Shown one piece after another: positions 1-6,698 of a stretch of DNA of 42,910 bases. The DNA comes from Gemmataceae bacterium (GTDB lineage: Bacteria > Planctomycetota > Planctomycetia > Gemmatales > Gemmataceae). A model generated the notes under the pieces. It made no database searches. It saw only the letters and a program-made list of their open reading frames with translations, and was not told the DNA's origin. The stretch is from contig JAIBBI010000030.1 of the NCBI GenBank assembly GCA_019694755.1, forward strand, positions 1-42,910, in the 5' to 3' direction. Every line of letters begins with the position of its first letter. Position 1 is the stretch's first letter. The position numbers and the translations under genes are program-made.

Positions 1-819
1 GCTGATCTCGGGCACCAGCACGATCGCCTGCCGACCCTGCGCCAGCACCGATTCGATCGCCTTGAGATAAAGCTCGGTCTTGCCCGACCCGGTCACCCCG
101 TGCAGCAGGATGGGGTGAAACCCGCCACCGGTGATGGCCGAGTCGATCTGCGCCCACGCCTCCCGCTGCGCGGAGTTCAGTTCCACCGGAGTCTGCTCTT
201 CGGGCGGCCCGTCGCTGCTGCCGCCTGATTCGACCCGTCGCTGCTCGCGGAGCAGGACCTTCTTGCCGACGAGGGCGGTGACGATGGCTGGCGTACACTT
301 GGCCGCCCGGGTGAGGTGCGCGACCTCGACCCAGCCGCCGATCCGGCGGGCGTGTTCCAGCACGACCGATTGCCGGGGCGTGAGGATCGGCACGTCCTCG
401 AGTTCCTCCCGCGGCACGGCCCGGACGAAGGCGACGTTCCGCGTCCCGGCCTTCTCGCGGACTCCCGCGGGCAGAACGGCCTGGAGCGCCTGCCCCCAGC
501 CGCACAGGTAATAGTCCGCGAGCCAGCGGGTGAGCTTGAGGAGCGGTGAGGTCACGAGCGGGGCGGCATCCAGCACCTGCACGACCGCCTTCACGGCCCG
601 CGACGGAGGAACACCATGGACGTTGACGACGTACCCCGCGGTCAGCTTGTCGCCTTTGCCGAACGGCACATTGACCCGGACGCCGGGGACGACGCCGGCG
701 AGACTCGCGGGGATGGAGTAGGTGTAGACCTGATCGAGCGGCCGATCGAAGACGATCTCCGCGAACTGGCCCGGCTCCGTGGGCGGATCGGCAAACAACG
801 CGGGCCCGGGCTCACTCAT
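1..819 (-). CDS. priA: Primosomal protein N' (PriA), N-terminal part, cut by window edge
   Basis: PriA is the 3'-5' superfamily 2 helicase that restarts stalled replication forks by loading the replisome. About 273 residues are visible, read from an ATG at 819 to the window edge; the rest of the helicase lies outside. The N-terminal part matches the PriA DNA-binding region (AEIVFDRPLDQVYTYSIP, then VRVNVPFGKGDKLTAGYVV), and the helicase core begins with a Walker A segment LLHGVTGSGKTELYL followed by IVLVPEIS, both typical of PriA. It starts 13 bases after the stop of the UbiA-type gene, so the HlyD, UbiA and PriA genes probably share a transcript. The family call is firm. The missing C-terminus, including the zinc-binding cysteines, cannot be checked. 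Confidence 0.93.
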   Translation of the reverse strand, partial: MSEPGPALFADPPTEPGQFAEIVFDRPLDQVYTYSIPASLAGVVPGVRVNVPFGKGDKLTAGYVVNVHGVPPSRAVKAVVQVLDAAPLVTSPLLKLTRWLADYYLCGWGQALQAVLPAGVREKAGTRNVAFVRAVPREELEDVPILTPRQSVVLEHARRIGGWVEVAHLTRAAKCTPAIVTALVGKKVLLREQRRVESGGSSDGPPEEQTPVELNSAQREAWAQIDSAITGGGFHPILLHGVTGSGKTELYLKAIESVLAQGRQAIVLVPEIS

Positions 820-832
820 GGAGATTACGGTA

Positions 833-1732
833 TCACCCGCCGAGGGCCGGCCGCCAGCCCCGTAGCACGATTTGATCGACGAGGATCAGCACAAACAGGC
901 CGACGCTGATGACGCCGTTCACGGTAAAGAACGCGGCATTGACCCGGCTCAGGTCGTCGGGCCGGACCAGGCGGTGCTCATAGACCAGCAGCCCTGCCAC
1001 GGCCAGCACGCCCGCCAGGTACGCCGCGCCGAGCGGCGGGTCGGCCACGAAAAACAGGGCGGCGAGCGCAACGACCATCACCGCATGGCACACCGCCGCG
1101 ATCCGCAGCGCCCCGGCCACGCCGACGGCCGCGGGCACGCTGCGGAGCTTGGACTGGCGATCGAACTCGGCATCCTGGCAGGCGTAGAGAATGTCGAACC
1201 CGGCCACCCAGAACAGCACCGCCAGGCCGAGCAGGCCGGGCGTCGCCAACCCGTCCAGCCCGCGGATGGCGATCCACGCGGCCAGCGGCGCGAGCAGGAG
1301 CGATGCGCCGAGCCAGAAGTGGGCCAGCGCGGTGAACCGCTTGGTGAGCGAGTAGCAGCAGATGAAAACGAGTACCGGGACGGAAAGCTTCAGCGGCCAG
1401 TCGTTGGGCAGGAACAGGCAGGTCGAGGCGACGAAGGCGGCCGAGCAGATGACAAAAAACGTGGTCACGGCCGGCACGCTGAGCAGCCCGGCCGGGAGGT
1501 GCCGGCCCGCGGTCCGCGGGTTGGCCGCATCAATCCGGCGATCCGCCAACCGGTTAAACGCCATGGCCGCGCTGCGGGCGAACACCATGCACAACAGTAT
1601 GCCGACGAGTTCGAGCCACCGGAACCCCGCGACCCGCCAGGCGAGCGTCGCACCGGCCAGCGCGAAGGGCAGCGCGAAGACCGTGTGGCTGAACCGGATC
1701 ATCTCGAGAAATCGCCGGACCGTCTGACCCAT
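833..1732 (-). CDS. ubiA: UbiA-like polyprenyltransferase (4-hydroxybenzoate / futalosine-pathway MqnP type)
   Basis: An integral membrane prenyltransferase of 299 residues, the usual UbiA length. Both aspartate-rich Mg-prenyl-diphosphate motifs are visible: NRLADRRID near residue 65 and DILYACQDAEFD near residue 185, with about eight hydrophobic segments. The opening IRFSHTVFALPFALAG and the stretch after the second motif (LRSVPAAVG) look most like the putative 4-hydroxybenzoate polyprenyltransferase subgroup that includes MqnP of the futalosine menaquinone route, so a menaquinone role is more likely than ubiquinone; this is inference. The ATG at 1732 is chosen because an ACGAGGG ribosome-binding site lies about 9 bases upstream and the start follows the HlyD stop by 20 bases. 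The frame stays open further upstream, but that stretch is coding for HlyD in another frame. Confidence 0.88.
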   Translation of the reverse strand: MGQTVRRFLEMIRFSHTVFALPFALAGATLAWRVAGFRWLELVGILLCMVFARSAAMAFNRLADRRIDAANPRTAGRHLPAGLLSVPAVTTFFVICSAAFVASTCLFLPNDWPLKLSVPVLVFICCYSLTKRFTALAHFWLGASLLLAPLAAWIAIRGLDGLATPGLLGLAVLFWVAGFDILYACQDAEFDRQSKLRSVPAAVGVAGALRIAAVCHAVMVVALAALFFVADPPLGAAYLAGVLAVAGLLVYEHRLVRPDDLSRVNAAFFTVNGVISVGLFVLILVDQIVLRGWRPALGG

Positions 1733-1752
1733 GCCGGGGGTGCCCTCGTCGT

Positions 1753-2946
1753 TCAATCCCGCGGGACAACGTTTACGCCCGGCTTCACGCGATCGCCGGG
1801 GTGTAGGACGACCTCGTCGCCGGCCGCCAACCCGCCGAGCACCTCGGCCTCGACCGCGTTGATCCGGCCGATCTCGAGCTTCTGCAAGGTCGCGACGCCG
1901 CGGACCACCTTGAACGCGGCATGTTGGCCGTTGTCGCGGAACAGCGCACCGGCAGGGATCTTCACCGCGTCCGGTTTCTCCCAGACGACGATCCGGCTCT
2001 CGACCCGGAATCCGTCGCCGAGCGATGAGCGGGTCTCGAACGGGTCGACGAAGTCGAGCAGCACGTTGACGCGCTGCTCCTCCACTCCCAGCGCGGAGAT
2101 CTTGGTGAACCCCGCGGGCTCGATCCGGCGGACCCGTGCCCGCAACGGCTTGTCGCCGCCCCATTGCTCCAGAAGCGCCTCCGCGCCGGGGCGGATCTGC
2201 ACGGCATCGCGGGAAAGCGCCTGCACGACGACCTCCAGATCCCGCGGGTCGCCCAGTTCGACAAGCGCGGCCCCCGAGGTAACGACGCCCGCGCTCTCGC
2301 GGGTGACGCCGAGGACTGTACCGGTGATCGGGCTGGGCACCGGGAGCCGGGGCTGCTCGCTGGCCGCACTGCCCGTCGGACTGATCTGAAGCAGTGCGGC
2401 TTCGGCCTGCTCCAGTTCGAACTTCGCGATCTGCTCCGCGAACGTGGCGGCCTTCAACTCGACCTGCCGGGTGCGGTGAAACATCTCCGCTTCCTTGAGC
2501 GCCTGCTCGCTCGCGCCGCGGCTCTCGAAGGCGGTCTTCGTTCGCGTCAGCTCCGACTGGGCGAAATCGAGGGCGACCTTCGCCTTGTCGAGCAGTTGGG
2601 CCGTCTGTTCTTTGGAAGCCTGAGCCGAATTGACGCGGGCCTTTGCCGATACGACCGCCCGGGCGTCGAGCAGCGCGGGGTCGGCAGGTTCAATGATCGT
2701 GATGACAGTCTGGGCCGCGGCCACCGGGTCGCCGGGCTTCAACTCGATGCGGCGCATCTGTCCGGTCAGCGGTGCGACGACGGTGTACCGCTGGCGGATC
2801 CGCGTCTTGCCCTCTTCGTTGACCGTGACCTGCATCGGCCCGGACGTGACACGGGCGAGATCGACCGGCACCGGTTGCGGGCGCAATCCCCACACGATCA
2901 GGCCGATCAGAAACAACCCGCCGCCGATGTAGATCAGTTTTTTCAT
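1753..2946 (-). CDS. HlyD-family efflux periplasmic adaptor
   Basis: A 397-residue membrane-fusion adaptor of the RND/ABC efflux type. The N-terminus (MKKLIYIGGGLFLIGLIVWG) is a single membrane anchor or uncleaved signal. Then come the first half of the lipoyl/barrel-sandwich domain (TVVAPLTGQMRRIELKPGD), a long alpha-helical hairpin of about 130 residues rich in Ala, Glu and Lys, the second lipoyl half (PVPSPITGTVLGV), and beta-barrel and membrane-proximal domains ending in GDRVKPGVNVVPRD. The ATG at 2946 is taken because it places the anchor at the N-terminus; an in-frame Met at 3048 would add residues with no family match. No inner-membrane transporter is adjacent. The TolC-type gene at 23254-24645 is too distant to be called its partner. 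A TACAAT hexamer at 3002-2997 (minus strand) could be its -10 box, without a clear -35. Confidence 0.88.
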   Translation of the reverse strand: MKKLIYIGGGLFLIGLIVWGLRPQPVPVDLARVTSGPMQVTVNEEGKTRIRQRYTVVAPLTGQMRRIELKPGDPVAAAQTVITIIEPADPALLDARAVVSAKARVNSAQASKEQTAQLLDKAKVALDFAQSELTRTKTAFESRGASEQALKEAEMFHRTRQVELKAATFAEQIAKFELEQAEAALLQISPTGSAASEQPRLPVPSPITGTVLGVTRESAGVVTSGAALVELGDPRDLEVVVQALSRDAVQIRPGAEALLEQWGGDKPLRARVRRIEPAGFTKISALGVEEQRVNVLLDFVDPFETRSSLGDGFRVESRIVVWEKPDAVKIPAGALFRDNGQHAAFKVVRGVATLQKLEIGRINAVEAEVLGGLAAGDEVVLHPGDRVKPGVNVVPRD

Positions 2947-3133
2947 TTCGCCCGATGGGAGGTCGCTGGGGCCCGGGACGCGATCCTTTACTGACAATTG
3001 TAGGGACTCGGCCCGCCCGCCGACGGTTCGGAGCGTCGCCGGGCCCACAAAGGAAACCGGAATCCCCGCGGCGAGTCAACACCGGGAAACGCCCTGGGGG
3101 GATGACGCACGCTCTTGAAACCCGGCAGCCTTA

Positions 3134-3222
3134 TTCGGGATCGCACACACCGGGCGCAACTTCAAGCGGATGAGGATTCCGTCCCTGGGGCGTCATCGCT
3201 TCTTCAGTCGGTGGGCCGGGAA
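3134..3222 (-). repeat. Array block A, copy 1
   Basis: Plus-strand core TTCAAGCGGATGAGG at 3161-3175, one base different from the commonest core. It is followed by a CCGTCCCTGGGGCGTCATCG stretch and CAGTCGGTGGGCC, all matching other copies in order. The last codons of the membrane-protein gene ending at 3204 lie inside it. This is the left-most copy; nothing repeat-like is seen between it and the HlyD gene. Confidence 0.8.
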
Positions 3223-3548
3223 AGCGATTTGGCGATTCCACGCTTGTTTGCGGAGCGGGACACGAGCCACAATAACCCGGCGATCGGGCCCCACAGCGCG
3301 ACGAAGTTTATGATCGCCGGGAGCCAAATGACCAGCCACAGGTCAGATTGCTCGAAAGCTGCTGGCACCGGGATCCGGTCCAATGCCAAGAACGCGGGGA
3401 GCCCCAATAAGCCGATGGCCCGGTCGTAGCGGCCATGTCCGCCCCCGAACCCGCCTTGGCAAGCGAACAGCAGTGAAGCGGCCGCGCCACAAGCGATCGG
3501 TATGGCGGCAGAGATGACCGCCATGTGTTGAATCGCACGCGGCCCCAC
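3204..3548 (-). CDS. Small predicted three-helix membrane protein (array gene 8)
   Basis: About 114 residues, family not recognised. Three hydrophobic segments are visible: MAVISAAIPIACGAAASLLF near the start, AIGLLGLPAFLALDRIPV in the middle, and a long one (LWLVIWLPAIINFVALWG onwards) near the end; the tail RGIAKSLSRPTD is basic and polar. The GTG at 3548 is preferred because GAGAGG lies 7 bases upstream. A GTG at 3566 and an ATG at 3524 are also possible, the latter without a ribosome-binding site. The last codons fall inside repeat block A copy 1, where a TGA ends the frame earlier than in the two array genes that read through the block. As the last gene of the array it has no further array gene downstream. 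Function unknown; an immunity role would be inference from position only. Confidence 0.6.
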   Translation of the reverse strand: MGPRAIQHMAVISAAIPIACGAAASLLFACQGGFGGGHGRYDRAIGLLGLPAFLALDRIPVPAAFEQSDLWLVIWLPAIINFVALWGPIAGLLWLVSRSANKRGIAKSLSRPTD

Positions 3549-3705
3549 GGGAACGCCTCTCGCCACGCCGAACGAAATCTCTAACTTCCGAAACGGCTTA
3601 GCAGCTCGCCGAAACAGCGACAGGACGCTTCCCTTGCCTTAGAAAGTAGTGGGCCGGGCCTGTCGTCAAGTTGGCTATTGAATGACCTATCCGGGCACAG
3701 CCAAA

Positions 3706-3832
3706 TGGAAAGCCAACATTGTCAAACAAGATCGCAGACGCCGAGCGTAACTTCAGGCGGATGAGGAAGTCGCCCCCGGGGCTTCAACGATTCTTGAGTC
3801 GGTAGGCCGTGAACACGGTTCGCCGTCGCGGC
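3706..3832 (-). repeat. Array block A, copy 2
   Basis: Contains the consensus core TTCAGGCGGATGAGG at 3752-3766, the upstream element GAAAGCCAACATTGTCAAAC at 3708-3727, and the far element GGCCGTGAACACGGTTCG near 3805-3822, whose CCGTG-AA-CACGG is a short inverted repeat. It follows the stop of the SMI1/KNR4 gene by about ten bases. The preceding stretch 3567-3705 has no gene. Part of it (near 3651-3690) resembles the stretch at 5790-5825 before copy 4. Confidence 0.85.
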
Positions 3833-3840
3833 TACACAAA

Positions 3841-4338
3841 TTAGTCCTCGCCGGACGGGGCAAGGCCGGCTACGAACTCGGTAAACGAGTTGGCGAGCAG
3901 TTGCAGATTGCCCGCCGACTCCACCGCCCCGTCCCAGTCGTCGCCCGGCTCGTTCTCGTGGTCCCAGAAGTACACTCGCCCGCGATGCGGTCCGTTCACC
4001 CCGACGCAGATGGCGTTTCCGAACGGGTCGTCCGCAACCCATACCAGGGCGGCCGGGATGCGCCCGGCATAGCACTTCCGTTTGTCGTCCAGGGAGAAGT
4101 AGTTTTCCTCACGGAACCCGCCGACGTGGTGAAGGCCGGCGTCAGCGGCCAAGCCTTCCGGGGTCGGCCCTTTAAACCACAGGGAGCCACCGATATGCCC
4201 GCCGTTGCAGGCCACGAGGAATTGACGGTAGTCGTCGGGCAGCGTGTGACCGATGGCACGTTCGAAAGACGCGAGATCCTCCAAGGGGGCCGGCGGCTGC
4301 TTGTCGTCGATCGCCGCGTAGAGTTCATCGATCGTCAT
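3841..4338 (-). CDS. SMI1/KNR4 (SUKH) family protein (array gene 7)
   Basis: 165 residues with the SUKH/SMI1-KNR4 fold signature. There is an N-terminal acidic helix, then ALEDLASFERAIG-like text (seen as LEDLASFERAIGHTLPDDYR), the hallmark turn FLVACNGGHIGGSLWF, a central AGRIPAALVWVADDPFGNAIC, and RVYFWDHENEPGDDWDG before the final helix LLANSFTEFVAGL. SUKH proteins in bacteria are best known as immunity proteins that bind and neutralise polymorphic toxins, often in tandem loci; here no cognate toxin is in view. The ATG at 4338 is chosen because GGAGG lies 5 bases upstream. An in-frame ATG 15 bases earlier overlaps that ribosome-binding site. The ATGGCGGAGGG start context recurs at other array genes. 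Block B precedes the gene and block A follows it. Confidence 0.88.
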   Translation of the reverse strand: MTIDELYAAIDDKQPPAPLEDLASFERAIGHTLPDDYRQFLVACNGGHIGGSLWFKGPTPEGLAADAGLHHVGGFREENYFSLDDKRKCYAGRIPAALVWVADDPFGNAICVGVNGPHRGRVYFWDHENEPGDDWDGAVESAGNLQLLANSFTEFVAGLAPSGED

Positions 4339-4342
4339 GCGC

Positions 4343-4470
4343 CCCTCCGCCATCGAACGTCTCGCTCACCGGCCGGGGCAATCGTCCGGCTGACTTCAAG
4401 CTGCAAAATGCAAACGACCCGGTGAAAGTCTATGACGCGATGCCAGTCCGAAAGACTGGGAGTACCTTTC
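4343..4470 (-). repeat. Array block B, copy 1
   Basis: Conserved 5' block upstream of the SMI1/KNR4 gene. On the plus strand it reads CTCCGCCATCGAACG, then a segment at 4366-4400 containing GGCAATCGTCCGGCTGACTT, then CCCGGTGAAAGTC and GACGCGATGCC. Its gene-proximal end carries the GGAGGG ribosome-binding site. It contains a perfect small hairpin CCAGTC-CGAAA-GACTGG at 4443-4459 that is not shared with the other copies. Probably carries the promoter or 5' leader of the gene; no clear -35/-10 pair was found. Confidence 0.75.
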
Positions 4471-4471
4471 A

Positions 4472-4580
4472 GACAGGCAGCAATCCGGTTTGAGATCGCA
4501 ATCCCGCCGGTGCCGGGTGTACCTTCAGGCGGATGAGGAATCCGTACTCGGGGCATCGTCGTCTTTTGTGTCGGTGAGCT
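4472..4580 (-). repeat. Array block A, copy 3
   Basis: Consensus core TTCAGGCGGATGAGG at 4524-4538, preceded by GCCGGTGCCGGGTGTACC and followed by a GGGGCATCGTCGTCTTTTG stretch. It directly abuts block B copy 1, so the two make one intergenic module. The stop of the neighbouring gene (TGA, 4525-4527) lies inside the core, so that gene reads into the block. Confidence 0.85.
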
Positions 4581-5007
4581 GTGAGAGAGGTCCGGCGAGC
4601 CTTTGCTCCGCGGCCTGTGCCCGGAAAAACTCGTCCCAAGACGCTGCCGCCCTATCCCAGCACCGCAGCGACTCGGGGCCGAGCATGGCCCGGAACTGGG
4701 CCGGTTCGGTGCCGTGCTCGTGCAGGTTCCAGTTCTGCAAGTCCTCCAGCAGCCCCTCCGTGGCCGCCGTGTGGACGTACTCGTCCCCCTCCAAGTGCCA
4801 CCGCTCGACCACACGGAACACGGCCGGCAGCTCGCCCCCCTCGCCCCGCTCGACCAGCCCGATCAGGTGCCAGGCAAGGTAGCTGAGGGCCACGTAAAGC
4901 GGCAGGTCGGCCTCGCCCTGCCACTCGGCAAGGAATTCCTGCCACGCCGGGGCGAACGACGGGCAGGCGTCGAGGAGCACGGGCAGCATGTCGTCCTTGG
5001 TGATCAT
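4525..5007 (-). CDS. DUF7674-like protein (array gene 6)
   Basis: 160 residues, mostly alpha-helical and acidic. The layout resembles the DUF7674 type family: DMLPVLLDACPSFAPAWQEF near the start, YVALSYLAWHLIGLVERGE, then LPAVFRVVERWHLEGDEYV and ATEGLLEDLQNW. The similarity is remembered, not searched, so the family name is tentative. The last residues (DDDAPSTDSSSA) are encoded by repeat block A copy 3 and recur almost unchanged at the end of another unrelated array gene (7888-8292). The ATG at 5007 has GGAGGG about 9 bases upstream, within the conserved start context of block B copy 2. Biochemical function unknown; an immunity-type role is inferred from the SMI1/KNR4 neighbour. Confidence 0.75.
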   Translation of the reverse strand: MITKDDMLPVLLDACPSFAPAWQEFLAEWQGEADLPLYVALSYLAWHLIGLVERGEGGELPAVFRVVERWHLEGDEYVHTAATEGLLEDLQNWNLHEHGTEPAQFRAMLGPESLRCWDRAAASWDEFFRAQAAEQRLAGPLSQLTDTKDDDAPSTDSSSA

Positions 5008-5017
5008 CGGCCAGACG

Positions 5018-5085
5018 CCCTCCGCCGCCGAACCCTCACCGGCCGGGGCAATCGTCCGGCTGACTTCACACTACACGACGCGACT
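5018..5085 (-). repeat. Array block B, copy 2
   Basis: Carries CCTCCGCC, then CTCACCGGCCGGGGCAATCG and TCCGGCTGACTTCA, identical to copy 1 over about 35 bases, and then diverges after ACTACACGACGCGAC. Unlike copies 1 and 3 it is not joined to a block A; it runs instead into the region behind the low-GC gene at 5174-5647. Confidence 0.75.
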
Positions 5086-5173
5086 GCCCCGGGCAGGCGC
5101 GGCGGCTTGATCGGCAAAGCTATGACCAGCGAATTGCACCCGTCAATCCCGAAGAAGCGAGTTAGTTTCAACG

Positions 5174-5647
5174 TCACAACAGTCCCTTGAACCATGCCCT
5201 TGCAAATGCACTAAGGACTGCGCCGCCGAGCCCATAAAGCGTCGGCACACTTATCGTCAACACGATCGAACGCCATCCTTCGACGTTGCGAGGTAAGACA
5301 AATTGCCCGAAAACAAATCCAAGGACTGCAGAACCAATGGCCAAGTATTGCTGTACAGACAGGCCGGCAAGACCTGCGTTTTCCGGACTGATATGCACGC
5401 TGGCAATTGTTCGATCGCCGCTCTGCGTAAACACCATCACATTTCCATCTGCTTTTTTCCAAAATGCAGTTTCTACTTGTGGGTTGCCCATCTTCGCGAT
5501 CGCTTCATCGTACCCCATTCCAATTTGAATGGACTGATCATAAGGACTTGGTGACCGAGATGAATCAGGTCGCACGAATGGCATTAGCACCAATGCGACC
5601 ACCAGAACATCGAACATCACAAATAATATTCGCCAATGTCTCTTCAT
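5174..5647 (-). CDS. Predicted membrane protein with a BamE/SmpA-like motif (array gene 5, low GC)
   Basis: 157 residues. An N-terminal membrane segment (RILFVMFDVLVVALVLMPFV) is followed by an extracytoplasmic stretch and two C-terminal membrane segments (YLAIGSAVLGFVFGQFVL and IVLTISVPTLYGLGGAVLSA). The soluble part, about residues 40-95, contains IQIGMGYDEAIAKMGNPQVE, which resembles the short helix-turn motif of SmpA/OmlA/BamE-like and related small inhibitor domains; this is a loose likeness. Base use differs from the surroundings: the row 5401-5460 has 28 G/C in 60 (47%), far below the flanking genes. No block A follows it, so it shares a repeat-to-repeat interval with the DUF7674-like gene. 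Start ATG at 5647 (MKRHWRIL); AGTGACATG context without a strong ribosome-binding site. Function unknown; base composition suggests recent acquisition. Confidence 0.72.
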   Translation of the reverse strand: MKRHWRILFVMFDVLVVALVLMPFVRPDSSRSPSPYDQSIQIGMGYDEAIAKMGNPQVETAFWKKADGNVMVFTQSGDRTIASVHISPENAGLAGLSVQQYLAIGSAVLGFVFGQFVLPRNVEGWRSIVLTISVPTLYGLGGAVLSAFARAWFKGLL

Positions 5648-5841
5648 GTCACTTTCCCGTAAGCGACTCCGCCGCCAAACAAAAGGCCACCGGCCTGGGC
5701 GGCGCTGGAGCTAGACCATTGAGGTATCCTATCTTCCGCCCGCGCCCGGTGCAACGACTGGATACTCCTCACGGCCGCAATGGTGACGGACCGGGCCAGT
5801 CGCCAAGGTGACCGATGATGGAACTATTCCGGTACCGCCCG
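5648..5841. other. Non-coding spacer in the array
   Basis: Together with block A copy 4 this makes a 366-base stretch without a gene. No open frame with coding character was seen. The segment near 5790-5825 (ACCGGGCCAGTCGCCAAGGT) resembles 3651-3690 before copy 2, which hints that some A copies have a longer conserved flank. Confidence 0.5.
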
Positions 5842-5972
5842 TTTGAAAGCTAACGGTGTCTAACTGTATCGCCGGTGCCGGGTGTACCTTCAGGCAGATG
5901 AGGAATCCGCTGCAGGAATGGCCATTGCATCTTGAGTCGGTGGGCCATGAACACGGTTCGGCGTGCCTTGGC
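5842..5972 (-). repeat. Array block A, copy 4
   Basis: Core TTCAGGCAGATGAGG at 5889-5903 (one change from the commonest core). It is preceded by TTTGAAAGCTAACGGTGTCT and GCCGGTGCCGGGTGTACC, and followed by CTTGAGTCGGTGGGCC and ATGAACACGGTTCGGCG. It lies 40-170 bases behind the stop of the ankyrin gene, so here it is entirely non-coding. A GTCTAAC at 5858-5864 matches the RYYYAAC half of an integron attC site, but no matching partner half or long palindrome is present. Confidence 0.85.
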
Positions 5973-6013
5973 TACCAGAACCGCCACCATGGGCAACGCC
6001 GCGGCACAACCCC

Positions 6014-6406
6014 TCACCAGCCCTGGTGCTCCAACGCCCGCCGGCTGCGCACCTCGGTGTCGGCGCGCGTCGGCACACCGCCACCCCACTCCGACGCGCC
6101 TCGCGACACGAGCAATTCGAACACCGGGGTGTACTTGGCCCAGTCAATGAGGAACTGCGCCTGCATAACCAGATCGAGCACCTTCGGGGCATAGATCGAG
6201 GAGGCCGGCTCGCCGGCCTCCAAATTCGGGTCCGCGCCAAAGTCGAGCAGAAGCCGGACCATCTCAACGTCACCAGCGAGGCAAGCGACGAATAGAGCGG
6301 ACGCGCCCTGATCGCAGCGGGCATTGATATCGGCCCCGGCCGACACGAGTCGCCGCACTTCGTCGCGGTTTCCTGTGGCCACGGCTTCGAGGATGTGTCG
6401 CTCCAA
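6014..6406 (-). CDS. Small ankyrin-repeat protein (array gene 4)
   Basis: 130 residues with two clear ankyrin repeats and parts of a third: ILEAVATGNRDEVRRLVSAG, then GASALFVACLAGDVEMVRLL with LDFGADPNLE, then a degenerate repeat ending PVFELLVSRGASEWG. Ankyrin repeats bind proteins. Small free-standing ankyrin proteins are found among immunity proteins of polymorphic toxin loci, which would fit the SMI1/KNR4 neighbour, but no partner is in view. The start is probably TTG at 6406, with AGAGAG about 8 bases upstream; no ATG is available in frame near the first repeat. Block B copy 3 precedes it and block A copy 4 follows. The tail after EWGGGVPTRADTEV is basic and not repeat-like. Confidence 0.82.
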   Translation of the reverse strand: MERHILEAVATGNRDEVRRLVSAGADINARCDQGASALFVACLAGDVEMVRLLLDFGADPNLEAGEPASSIYAPKVLDLVMQAQFLIDWAKYTPVFELLVSRGASEWGGGVPTRADTEVRSRRALEHQGW

Positions 6407-6423
6407 GGGAAGCTCTCTTTCGC

Positions 6424-6535
6424 CGAACGACGCGACTCGGCTGCCTGGGCAATCGTACGGCTGACTTCAAACTACAGTACGCCACCGACTCGGTGAGAGC
6501 CCGTGCCGCGATGCTGGTCCGGCGTTCAAGTAGAA
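6424..6535 (-). repeat. Array block B, copy 3
   Basis: Aligns with copy 1 over about 100 bases: GGGCAATCGTACGGCTGACT, TTCAAACTACAGTACGCC, CGACTCGGTGAGAGCCCGTG and GCGATGCTGGTCCG all have counterparts in the same order. It sits directly upstream of the ankyrin gene and runs into block A copy 5, forming the second complete B+A module. Confidence 0.75.
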
Positions 6536-6555
6536 CTTTTCAATCTACAATTCCA

Positions 6556-6692
6556 CTGGTTGAAATCGCAACACTGTGAGGCGGATTCGCGGACGCCGGG
6601 TGCGACTTCGGGCGGATACGGAATTTGGCCTCGGGACCACATTGTCACCTGAGTCGGGAGGCCATGAGGACGGTTAAGCATGCCTTTGCTCC
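6556..6692 (-). repeat. Array block A, copy 5
   Basis: The most diverged copy: core TTCGGGCGGATACGG at 6607-6621 (three changes). It still has GACGCCGGGTGCGACTTC before the core and GAGTCGGGAGGCCATGAGGA then CGGTTAAGC after it, in the same order as the other copies. It lies immediately behind the stop of the lipoprotein gene ending at 6699. Confidence 0.75.
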
Positions 6693-6698
6693 TCGCAC

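Noticed and set aside
872-2389. Long plus-strand open frame of 505 codons opposite UbiA and HlyD
   Set aside because: High GC content leaves the opposite strand open. The translation is rich in Gln, Arg and His with no family pattern, while the minus strand holds two well-recognised genes.
3722-4075. Open frame through block A copy 2 with text like HGLPTQES and PHPPE, echoed in frames through other A copies
   Set aside because: The likeness comes from the DNA repeat. These frames overlap the SMI1/KNR4 and other array genes in another phase and have no start signal of their own.
5890-6324. Alternative frame over the ankyrin gene that ends in ADSSSA
   Set aside because: The ankyrin repeats are in the other frame. 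This frame only shows that block A encodes the same tail when read in that phase.
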